A stretch of 5,210 nt of DNA from contig DMQJ01000294.1 of the NCBI GenBank assembly GCA_003455715.1, positions 1 through 5,210 of the forward strand, written 5' to 3'. Under the pieces are notes generated by a model. That model worked only from the letters and a program-made list of their open reading frames with translations. It was not told the DNA's origin and ran no database searches. Positions 1 to 5,210 of this stretch are shown one piece after another. The stretch comes from Acidimicrobiaceae bacterium (lineage in GTDB: Bacteria > Actinomycetota > Acidimicrobiia > Acidimicrobiales > Ilumatobacteraceae). How positions within the stretch are numbered: position 1 is the stretch's first letter; the number at the start of each line of letters is the position of its first letter. A program made the position numbers and the translations under genes.

Positions 1-667
1 CGTCCTGCTCATCGACGAGCGCCCCGAGGAAGTCACCGACATGCGTCGCACGGTGCGCGGCGAGGTCATCGCCTCCACGTTCGACCGTCCGAGCGACGAG
101 CACACGCACGTGGCCGAACTGGCCATCGAGAAGGCCAAGCGCCTGGTGGAAGCCGGCAAAGACGTGGTGGTCATCCTCGACGGCATCACCCGCCTCAGTC
201 GTGCCTACAACCTGGCGGCACCGGCCAGTGGCCGCATTCTCTCCGGCGGTATCGACGCGGGTGCGCTGTACCCGCCCAAGAAGTTCTTCGGTGCGGCCCG
301 CAACGTGGAAGAAGGCGGCTCGCTCACCATCCTCGCCACGGCGCTGGTGGAGACCAACAGCCGCATGGACGAAGCGATCTTCGAGGAGTTCAAGGGCACC
401 GGCAACATGGAGCTGCGGCTCGATCGCAGGCTCGCCGAGCGGCGCATCTACCCGGCCATCGATGTCGATGCCAGCAGCACCCGCCACGAGGAGCTGCTGT
501 TCGACCGCAAGCAACTGCAGATGGTGTGGAAGCTGCGTCGCGTGCTCAGCGGCCTCGCTGCCGACGGCAACGCCGCCCCGGGCCTTGAACTGCTCATCGA
601 CCGGCTCAAGACCTTCCGTACCAACGACGAGTTCCTCAACGAAATCGCCAAGCAACCCAACATGTGA
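1..667 (+). CDS. rho: Transcription termination factor Rho, C-terminal half (5' end outside window)
   Basis: Rho is the hexameric RNA-dependent ATPase that translocates on C-rich RNA and releases RNA polymerase. The first full codon is at base 2 and 221 residues are visible, ending at a TGA at 665-667. The N-terminal RNA-binding domain and P-loop lie upstream of the window. Visible motifs, with E. coli numbering by gap-free alignment from memory, are [13 protein letters not shown] (residues 208-219, including E211 and R212), the Walker B strand ending in LDGITRL (D265), the Q-loop [13 protein letters not shown] (278-290), [15 protein letters not shown], the R-loop ETNSR (322-326), [21 protein letters not shown], and the arginine finger in SSTRHEELL (R366). 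Both loop lysines of E. coli (283 and 326) are arginine here, a conservative change. Ser266 is Gly. The C-terminus ([14 protein letters not shown]) is of normal length, so the gene looks intact. rpmE follows after 94 bases, a common order in bacteria. Confidence 0.97.
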   Translation, partial: VLLIDERPEEVTDMRRTVRGEVIASTFDRPSDEHTHVAELAIEKAKRLVEAGKDVVVILDGITRLSRAYNLAAPASGRILSGGIDAGALYPPKKFFGAARNVEEGGSLTILATALVETNSRMDEAIFEEFKGTGNMELRLDRRLAERRIYPAIDVDASSTRHEELLFDRKQLQMVWKLRRVLSGLAADGNAAPGLELLIDRLKTFRTNDEFLNEIAKQPNM

Positions 668-727
668 CCCGCCTGTCCGCCCGTCAGCGGCCCGAGAAAT
701 CGCGGTGCCGCCGGCAGGGTGGGCCGA

Positions 728-733
728 TAGGCT
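728..733 (+). promoter_or_regulatory. Candidate -10 element for rpmE
   Basis: TAGGCT fits the actinobacterial TANNNT -10 pattern and lies 28 bases before the rpmE ATG. Transcription would start near 740, leaving a leader of about 20 bases that contains the ribosome binding site. No convincing -35 is seen: GTGCCG at 705-710 has the right spacing but is a poor match. A promoter here would let rpmE be transcribed independently of rho, though read-through from rho is equally possible because no terminator separates them. Confidence 0.35.
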
Positions 734-761
734 GTGTCGTCTACTTCTTTCGGAGAACACC

Positions 762-974
762 ATGAAGACCGATACCCACCCGAACTACAGCGACGTGCTC
801 GTGAAGTGCTCGTGCGGCAACACCTTCACCACCCGCTCCACCCGCGGTGGCGAGCTGCACCTCGAACTGTGCAACGAGTGCCACCCCTTCTTCACGGGGA
901 AGCAGAAGCTGGTCGATACCGGCGGCCGTGTCGAGCGCTTCAACAAGCGTTACGGCCAGCGCAAGGGCAAGTGA
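762..974 (+). CDS. rpmE: Large-subunit ribosomal protein bL31, zinc-binding (C+) form
   Basis: This 70-residue protein of the 50S subunit sits at the central protuberance and takes part in the bridge to the 30S head. It matches the E. coli L31 pattern almost position for position: [12 protein letters not shown] at the start, zinc ligands C16, C18, C37 and C40 (in CSCGN and [12 protein letters not shown]), then [13 protein letters not shown] near the C-terminus. All four cysteines are kept, so this is the zinc-holding form rather than the cysteine-free paralogue that many bacteria use under zinc limitation. No Zur-like operator is seen upstream. The ATG is fixed by GGAG at 752-755, six bases upstream, and the length is normal. 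A longer reading of the same frame from 201 overlaps rho and is spurious. An intrinsic terminator follows 37 bases after the stop. Confidence 0.97.
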   Translation: MKTDTHPNYSDVLVKCSCGNTFTTRSTRGGELHLELCNECHPFFTGKQKLVDTGGRVERFNKRYGQRKGK

Positions 975-1011
975 GCCCGGCGCACCAGCGCTGCACCACC
1001 TTCGTTCAACC

Positions 1012-1050
1012 ACACCACCCGGCCCAAGCGGCCGGGTGGTGTTCGTTTTG
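1012..1050 (+). terminator. Strong intrinsic terminator of the rho-rpmE unit
   Basis: A perfect 13-bp stem pairs ACACCACCCGGCC (1012-1024) with GGCCGGGTGGTGT (1030-1042) around a five-base loop, CAAGC. The T-rich run TCGTTTTG follows immediately at 1043-1050. The position 37 bases after the rpmE stop is as expected. It should end rho-rpmE transcription and insulates the following operon, which therefore needs its own promoter. Confidence 0.92.
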
Positions 1051-1054
1051 ACGA

Positions 1055-1088
1055 GTTCATGACGCCTTCATGTGCAAATTGCTACGGT
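1055..1088 (+). promoter_or_regulatory. Candidate activator-type promoter of the DUF1800-DUF1501 operon, with tandem TTCATG repeats
   Basis: A -10 hexamer TACGGT (1083-1088, TANNNT type) would start transcription near 1095. In place of a good -35 there are two TTCATG copies at 1056-1061 and 1067-1072, exactly 11 bp apart (GTTCATGACGC then CTTCATGTGCA). The second 7-base core ends 10 bp before the -10. This layout resembles the boxes of OmpR/PhoB-type response regulators, including the PHO boxes of E. coli PhoB and Streptomyces PhoP (11-bp repeat units with a GTTCA-type core). A weak -35, ATGACG (1059-1064), lies 18 bp from the -10 and overlaps the repeat. A short palindrome, GCAAATTGC (1074-1082), abuts the -10. 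Assignment to a particular regulator is inference. Confidence 0.4.
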
Positions 1089-1097
1089 GTTTTCGTC

Positions 1098-1167
1098 CCG
1101 TGGCGCTTGAGGCGGCCCACGGAGCGGGCGATAACTGAACACGGATTCCTCACCCGCTCAAGGAGTC
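1098..1167 (+). promoter_or_regulatory. Structured 5' leader able to mask the Shine-Dalgarno of the DUF1800 gene
   Basis: Three pairings can be drawn in the roughly 80-base leader. Hairpin 1 joins CCGTGGCGC (1098-1106) with GCG-GC-CCACGG (1112-1122), leaving a two-base bulge and a five-base loop. Pairing 2 joins GAGCGGG (1122-1128) with CCCGCTC (1153-1159), seven perfect pairs ending directly before the SD. Pairing 3 joins GATTCCT (1144-1150) with AGGAGTC (1161-1167), six Watson-Crick pairs plus one G-U, and covers the SD AAGGAG (1160-1165). The right arm of pairing 2 forms most of the loop of pairing 3, so the two probably compete. I recognise no known riboswitch class. The hairpins are read by eye and no folding energy was computed. 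Confidence 0.35.
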
Positions 1168-1174
1168 GCCCACT

Positions 1175-2494
1175 GTGGACCAATCCGAACTCGCGCACCT
1201 CTTGCGCCGCACCGAGTACGTCGCCAAACCGGCACGTATCAGCGCCCTGGTGGGCGGCACCCGCGAACAGGCTGTCGACGACATCCTCAACGTCACCGTT
1301 CCGGTGAGCCTGCCCGCCTACCTGCAGACCGACATCGAGGGCGAGGGGTACGACCAGTTCGTCTATGCCATCCAGTGGTGGATCGACCGAATGGTCGACA
1401 GCACCAAGCCGATGCTCGAGCGCATGGCCTTCTTCTGGCACGGACACTTCTGCAGCGGCTGGGACAAGGTGGGCAGCACGTGGGCGATGATGCAGCAGAA
1501 CAAGCTGTTCCGCGATCAGGCGTTCGGCAACTTTCGTGGGCTCACCCATGCGATGTCGATCCAGACGGCCATGCTGCTGTACCTCGACAACATCGACAAT
1601 GTGAAGTCGTCGCCCAACCAGAACTTCGCCCGAGAGTTGATGGAACTGTTCACCATCGGCATCGGCAACTACACCGAAGACGATGTCACCGCGGCAGCCA
1701 GGGCGTGGACCGGCCACGGCATCAACTGGAACACCTACCAGTACCAGTTCCGCAGCTGGGACCACGACACCGGCATGAAGACGTTCATGGGCCAGACCCG
1801 CAACTGGGACGGCCCCGACATCATCAACTTCCTGCTGCAGGAAAACCTGACGATGAAGCTCACCACGTGCAAGTTCCTCACCAAGAAGCTGTGGGAGCAC
1901 TTCGCCTACCAGAACCCGTCACAGGTGCTCATCGACGAGATCGCCCAGGTGCTGTACGACAACGACTTCGCCATCAAGCCGTGGGTGAAAGCAATGTTGA
2001 TGCACGACGAGTTCTACAGCGCCCAGGCTGTCAACAACCTTGTGCGCTCACCCGTGGAGTACGTCGTGAACTGCATGTGGTTCACCGGGCTCCGCAGCCA
2101 GCACCTCAACCCGCAGTGGTCGGTGGAGGGGATGGGGCAGGTGCCGTTCGTGCCGCCCAACGTGGCTGGCTGGAAGACCAACGCGTATTGGGTGAACACC
2201 AGTCTTTTCGGGGCCAGGGCCGAGTTTGCCCGCGGCATCACGTGGCGGTTGCGCAGCAGCGAACCACAGTGGGCGGCCTACCGCTACGACCCCAGCGCCG
2301 GAACGCTGGGCAACCCGCAGCAGGCGGTGACCAACGTGGCCAACAAGTTCGGCTTGAACCTCGCCGCCCCCACCTCGGCGGCGTTGCGAGCGTACGTCGA
2401 CGATGAACGGGCCGGTATCAGCTGGATCGACTGGTGGGAGCCCACCAACCTGCTGACGATGGCGATGATGACTCCCGAGTTCCACGTGGCGTGA
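1175..2494 (+). CDS. DUF1800 family protein, no signal peptide
   Basis: This 439-residue member of the DUF1800 family has no settled biochemical function. Family hallmarks appear in order: HLLRRTEY at 8-15, the region from RMVDSTKPMLERM into FFWHGHF (86-92), FRDQAFGNFRGL (112-123), YLDNIDN (136-142), NFARELMELFTIG (150-162), YTEDDVTAAARAWTG (166-180), HD at 197-198, LVRSPVEYVV (289-298), PPNVAGW (327-333) and MTPEFHV at the C-terminus. The GTG start is forced: AAGGAG (1160-1165) sits nine bases upstream, and an in-frame TGA at 1136-1138 is followed by no other ATG, GTG or TTG. The protein begins straight in the domain with no signal peptide or membrane segment. The DUF1501 gene starts 13 bases after the stop, and its ribosome binding site overlaps this stop codon. 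The two families are commonly neighbours, which suggests they act together. Length is near the low end of the family as I know it, without signs of truncation. Confidence 0.93.
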   Translation: MDQSELAHLLRRTEYVAKPARISALVGGTREQAVDDILNVTVPVSLPAYLQTDIEGEGYDQFVYAIQWWIDRMVDSTKPMLERMAFFWHGHFCSGWDKVGSTWAMMQQNKLFRDQAFGNFRGLTHAMSIQTAMLLYLDNIDNVKSSPNQNFARELMELFTIGIGNYTEDDVTAAARAWTGHGINWNTYQYQFRSWDHDTGMKTFMGQTRNWDGPDIINFLLQENLTMKLTTCKFLTKKLWEHFAYQNPSQVLIDEIAQVLYDNDFAIKPWVKAMLMHDEFYSAQAVNNLVRSPVEYVVNCMWFTGLRSQHLNPQWSVEGMGQVPFVPPNVAGWKTNAYWVNTSLFGARAEFARGITWRLRSSEPQWAAYRYDPSAGTLGNPQQAVTNVANKFGLNLAAPTSAALRAYVDDERAGISWIDWWEPTNLLTMAMMTPEFHVA

Positions 2495-2507
2495 GAGGCG
2501 ACGAACA

Positions 2508-4961
2508 ATGATGATCGACCCCGATATCTCCACTGAGGACGCCCGCCGACTGCTGTCGTACCGCCCCGACGACTCACCGCTCACCATGGACCGTCGCCGG
2601 TTCCTGCAGTTGATGGGCTACGGCGTGGGCGCTGGTGCGCTCGCCGGCGGCCTGGGCGAGGTCGTGGCGCCGGAACTGCTCGGCGACCGTCTGCGTGAGG
2701 CCTACGCTGCCACCCCCATCGGCGCCAACGACGGCATCATCGTGCTCGTTGGCTTCGACGGCGGCATCGACGGGTTGAACACGGTGGTGCCGTACACGAA
2801 CGGCCAGTACTACACCCAGCACGGCAGCCTGGCCATCCCCGCCAACCAGGTGCTCGCCCTCAACGGCACGGTTGGCTTGCACCCGAGCCTGAGCTACCTG
2901 AAGACGCTGTACGACCGCGGCGAAGTTGCGGTGGTGCAGGGCGTCGGGTACCCGAACCCCGACCTCAGCCACTTCACCTCAATGGCATTGTGGATGTACG
3001 GCAAGGCTGGCAGTGCCATGCCCAACTCGGGTTGGGTCGGCCGATGGCTCGACGGGCTCGGCGGCGCCGACATCTTCCGCGCCTGCACTGTCGGCGGCTC
3101 GCTGCCGCTCACCATGGTGGGAGAGAACACACGCGGCATCGCCATCCCACCGTGGGGTGTCGGCTTCGGTGGCGACACGGGCGAACACGACCTGCTGATG
3201 TACGAGGCAATGAAGGACTTCTCGGCGGCACCGTCCGGCCGGGGACAGTGGCACGACACGGTGGCCACCACCCTCAGCGGAGTGATCGACGTCGGCCAAG
3301 AGGTGGCGCCGGTGTTCGACCGCGACATCGACGCTGACGGGCTGGTGCAACGGATGACAGTGGCGGCCCGCTTGATCAACGCCGACCTCGGTCTGCGCGT
3401 GATCGACACTGCGTACGGCGGCTTCGACACCCACTCCAGCCAGCCGCAACTGTTCAGCGAACTGCTGGGCGAGTTCGATGCCGGCCTGCGTGCCTTCTTC
3501 ACCGCGCTCGACGATCGTTTCCGCTCGCGGGTCACCATCATGACTTACAGCGAGTTCGGCCGAACCAGCTGGTCGAACGACTCCGACGGCACCGACCACG
3601 GCACCAGCGCCAACCACTTCATCATCGGCTCGGCAGTGCAGGGAGGCCTGTATGGCCAGCAACCGAGCCTGGCCGGACTCGACCGCTGGGACCGGATGCC
3701 GTTCCATGTCGACTTCCGCTCCATGTACGCGACGGTGCTCGACAACTGGATGGGTGGCGGCAGCTCCACCGTCCTCGGTGGCAGCTTCCCCAACCTCGGC
3801 TTCTTCAAGCAGGCACCGGGAGTCGGCGTGGCCTCGGGTTCGGTGCCGGCGAGCGCCCTCGGCGACTTCGTGGGTGTCACCCCGTACCGGGTGTACGACT
3901 CGCGCACCACCCAGCGACTCCTGCCACTCGGCGCGGGCACCACGGCTGAGGTGCAGGCCACGGGCATCGGTGGCGTTCCCGGGTCGGGGGTCACTGCGGT
4001 GGCGTTGAACGTGACGACGACGAAGGCCACCGGGCCGAGTTCGTTCACCGTGTTCCCCACGGGCGATGCCTTGCCGAACGTTCACAACCTGGTGGTGCCC
4101 CAGAACAGAGCGGCGCCCAACCTTGCCATCGTGAAGGTGGGCAAGAGCGGCCGGGTGAACATCTTCAACGACCTCGACACGGCGGAGTGCATCGTCGATG
4201 TGGTGGGGTACTTCCATACGGGGGCTGGGTCGCGCCTGCAGCCCATCACTCCGTTCCGTGCGCTCGACACCCGGAACGGAACCGGTGGGCGGAGCACGCC
4301 GCTGGGTGCAAACGGCACGTTCGACGTCACCGTGCGCGGTGTGGGCGGCGTGCCGGCCAACGCCGAGTCGGTGGTGCTCAACGTCACCGCGGTCTTTCCG
4401 ACGGCCACCAGTTGGCTCACCGTGTGGCCCACCGGCCAGACCAAACCGCTGGCGTCGAGCCTCAACTACGTGGCCGACCTGGTGGTGCCCAACTCGGTGA
4501 TCGCCAAAGTGGGTACGGGCGGCAAGGTGAGCATCAACAACGCCAACGGCAGTGTGCACGTGGTGGTCGACATCCTCGGCTATCTCTCGCCCACGTCACC
4601 GGGCCGGTTCTTCCCCATCGCACCATGGCGAGTGTTCGACACGCTGCCCAGCAATGTGCCTGCGGTGGGGGCCAACAGCACCCGCACGGTCACGGTGATG
4701 GGCGGAGGTGGGGTACCGGCGAGCGGCGTGTCGGCGGTGGCCCTCAACGTGACGGCCCGCAACCCGACGGCGAACACGTTCATCACCGTGTGGCCCAACG
4801 GCGAGACCAGACCGAACACGTCCAACCTCAACCCGCGAGCGGGCAGCGGCGTGTCGAACCTGGCCATCGTGAAGGTTGGGGCGAGCAACGCGGTGCAGAT
4901 CTACAACCAGCAGGGTTCGCTCGATCTGGTGCTCGACGTGGTCGGCTACTTCACGTCCTGA
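2508..4961 (+). CDS. Tat-exported DUF1501 protein fused to three C-terminal beta-rich repeats
   Basis: The protein has 817 residues in three parts. (1) A Tat signal: MDRRRFLQLMG at 27-37, a Gly/Ala-rich hydrophobic stretch to about 48, and a likely cut after AYA (65-67). (2) A DUF1501 domain, about 76-432: DGGIDGLNTVVPY (84-96), GLHPSLSYL, GVGYPNPDLSHFTSMALW (145-162), YGGFDTHSSQ (303-312), MTYSEFGRTSW then GTDHGTSANHF (345-371), DFRSMYATVLDNWMG (402-416). DUF1501 belongs to the alkaline-phosphatase-like superfamily; the D/H-rich motifs could bind metal, but activity is unproven. (3) Three repeats of about 123 residues (458-817). There is no LPXTG or terminal membrane helix, so it is probably secreted or non-covalently surface-bound. 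ATG 2508 has GAGAGG (2493-2498) nine bases upstream, overlapping the DUF1800 stop, which suggests translational coupling. A second ATG follows at 2511. ATG 2586 (Met27) would keep the Tat motif but has no ribosome binding site. Confidence 0.92.
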   Translation: MMIDPDISTEDARRLLSYRPDDSPLTMDRRRFLQLMGYGVGAGALAGGLGEVVAPELLGDRLREAYAATPIGANDGIIVLVGFDGGIDGLNTVVPYTNGQYYTQHGSLAIPANQVLALNGTVGLHPSLSYLKTLYDRGEVAVVQGVGYPNPDLSHFTSMALWMYGKAGSAMPNSGWVGRWLDGLGGADIFRACTVGGSLPLTMVGENTRGIAIPPWGVGFGGDTGEHDLLMYEAMKDFSAAPSGRGQWHDTVATTLSGVIDVGQEVAPVFDRDIDADGLVQRMTVAARLINADLGLRVIDTAYGGFDTHSSQPQLFSELLGEFDAGLRAFFTALDDRFRSRVTIMTYSEFGRTSWSNDSDGTDHGTSANHFIIGSAVQGGLYGQQPSLAGLDRWDRMPFHVDFRSMYATVLDNWMGGGSSTVLGGSFPNLGFFKQAPGVGVASGSVPASALGDFVGVTPYRVYDSRTTQRLLPLGAGTTAEVQATGIGGVPGSGVTAVALNVTTTKATGPSSFTVFPTGDALPNVHNLVVPQNRAAPNLAIVKVGKSGRVNIFNDLDTAECIVDVVGYFHTGAGSRLQPITPFRALDTRNGTGGRSTPLGANGTFDVTVRGVGGVPANAESVVLNVTAVFPTATSWLTVWPTGQTKPLASSLNYVADLVVPNSVIAKVGTGGKVSINNANGSVHVVVDILGYLSPTSPGRFFPIAPWRVFDTLPSNVPAVGANSTRTVTVMGGGGVPASGVSAVALNVTARNPTANTFITVWPNGETRPNTSNLNPRAGSGVSNLAIVKVGASNAVQIYNQQGSLDLVLDVVGYFTS
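3879..4958 (+). repeat. Triplicated ~123-residue protein module at the DUF1501 C-terminus
   Basis: Three units cover residues 458-580 (3879-4247), 581-704 (4248-4619) and 705-817 (4620-4958). Each opens with [TA]P[YFW]R-x-x-D (TPYRVYDSR, TPFRALDTR, APWRVFDTL). Each then has GGVP (488-491, 613-616, 734-737), LNVT (500, 624, 746), TV[FW]P[TN]G (514-519, 638-643, 760-765), an [IV]-x-KVG stretch, a short I-x-N turn, and VD[VI][VL]GY[FL] at the end (563, 687, 809). Spacing is 122-124 residues throughout. The alternating hydrophobic pattern suggests an all-beta fold. The copies differ widely in sequence, so the duplication is old. Unit 3 has lost the Arg after DT and is slightly shorter. From memory, such units occur in secreted actinobacterial proteins; I cannot name a family or ligand with certainty. 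Confidence 0.85.
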
Positions 4962-4987
4962 GGCCAGCGCCAGGGCATCGCGCCCCG

Positions 4988-4993
4988 TAGCGT
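4988..4993 (+). promoter_or_regulatory. Candidate -10 for a leaderless transcript of the last gene
   Basis: TAGCGT (TANNNT type) ends eight bases before the A of the ATG at 5002, the spacing expected if transcription starts at the start codon itself. The bases before this ATG (TGTTCGGCG) hold no Shine-Dalgarno sequence, which fits. No -35 is visible. The 40-base gap after the DUF1501 stop has no intrinsic terminator, so read-through from that operon is the alternative. Confidence 0.27.
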
Positions 4994-5001
4994 GTTCGGC
5001 G

Positions 5002-5210
5002 ATGTCCGACCCCGCCCGACTTGCCCGACTGAACGCCCTCAAGCTTGGCGCGCTGGTGCGCGAGCACGTCGGCGGCGAGCCCACGCTCGAGCCCGGCGAG
5101 TTCGCGGCCGGCGCGGCCCTCATGCACGGCACCGACGCCTGGGTGTTGGTGCACGAGCAGCCCCAGCGCGGCCTTGGCGGTGCACTGGCCTCGGCGGTGC
5201 GGCGCAACGC
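5002..5210 (+). CDS. Unrecognised protein, N-terminal part (continues past the window)
   Basis: The frame is open from ATG 5002 to the window end, giving 69 complete codons with no stop. It begins MSDPARLARLNALKLGAL and later includes HGTDAWVLVHEQPQRGLG and ASAVRRNA. I do not recognise the family. It is not the start of release factor RF1 (prfA), which often follows rpmE. The visible part has no signal peptide or membrane segment; an amphipathic, Leu/Ala/Arg-rich N-terminal helix is followed by a possible beta strand (AWVLVHE). Codon use is GC-rich at third positions like the neighbours, supporting a real gene. It starts 40 bases after the DUF1501 stop on the same strand with no ribosome binding site, so it is either leaderless or starts later; an in-frame ATG at 5122 is possible but would lose 40 residues. 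Function is unknown. Confidence 0.68.
   Translation, partial: MSDPARLARLNALKLGALVREHVGGEPTLEPGEFAAGAALMHGTDAWVLVHEQPQRGLGGALASAVRRN

Noticed and set aside
688..726. Hairpin CGGCCC/GGGCCG with an inner TGCC/GGCA stem between rho and rpmE, considered as a rho terminator
   Set aside because: There is no T-run after it, the inner loop is long, and the TAGGCT element follows directly. It looks like chance pairing in GC-rich DNA.
1048..1053. TTGACG, a near-perfect -35 hexamer, as part of the DUF1800 promoter
   Set aside because: It lies 29 bp from the TACGGT -10 and no suitable -10 lies 16-18 bp downstream. It also overlaps the terminator tail.
1070..1138. Short + strand frame of 22 codons upstream of the DUF1800 gene, a possible leader peptide
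   Set aside because: Its start precedes the candidate -10 at 1083, so the expected transcript would lack the start codon. It has no ribosome binding site and no run of regulatory codons.
2979..4559. Long open frame on the minus strand (526 codons) across the DUF1501 gene
   Set aside because: It is a high-GC shadow: the translation is Arg/His/Val-rich with no recognisable domain, while the + strand frame has clear family motifs throughout.
4920..4961. Possible sortase or membrane anchor at the DUF1501 C-terminus
   Set aside because: The protein ends in VVGYFTS right after the third repeat, with no LPXTG-like motif, hydrophobic helix or basic tail.
4187..4990. 267-codon + strand frame overlapping the repeat region and running past the DUF1501 stop
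   Set aside because: Out of frame with the repeats, and its product is low-complexity Arg/Gly/His-rich. The DUF1501 frame ends cleanly at 4961 after a complete third repeat.
1..5210. Mobile element, CRISPR array or defence system
   Set aside because: No terminal inverted repeats, transposase or integrase motifs, spaced direct repeats or nuclease/toxin signatures were found on either strand.

Overview
The window reads as chromosomal DNA of a high-GC actinobacterium. The protein styles (Rho, a four-cysteine L31, a DUF1800/DUF1501 pair whose second member carries LNVT...VDVxGYF repeats) and the TANNNT-type -10 elements make me think of Acidimicrobiia (Ilumatobacter-like), but that placement is an inference. 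All supported genes are on the + strand. I see no tRNA, rRNA, CRISPR array, insertion sequence or integrase.

Layout. (1) Positions 1-667: the C-terminal half of transcription terminator Rho. (2) 762-974: rpmE, ribosomal protein L31, with a good ribosome binding site and a plausible -10 just upstream. It is closed by a textbook intrinsic terminator at 1012-1050 (13-bp perfect stem plus U-tract). (3) 1051-1174: a compact control region with a tandem TTCATG repeat of 11-bp period, a TACGGT -10, and a leader RNA that can fold so that it hides the Shine-Dalgarno sequence. (4) 1175-2494 and 2508-4961: a two-gene operon encoding a DUF1800 protein without a signal peptide, and a DUF1501 protein with a twin-arginine signal fused to three C-terminal beta-rich repeats of about 123 residues. 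(5) From 5002 to the window end: the start of an unrecognised gene, possibly with a leaderless transcript.

How it fits together. rho-rpmE is a housekeeping pair and the terminator isolates it from what follows. The DUF1800-DUF1501 pair is a recurrent bacterial partnership of unsolved function; DUF1501 is related to the alkaline-phosphatase-like hydrolases. Here only DUF1501 carries a Tat signal, so DUF1800 either stays inside or is carried out as a folded partner. The points most worth a second look are the DUF1501-repeat fusion, the PHO-box-like repeat ahead of a phosphatase-superfamily operon, the SD-masking leader, and a Ser-to-Gly change in Rho at a position known as a bicyclomycin contact in E. 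coli.
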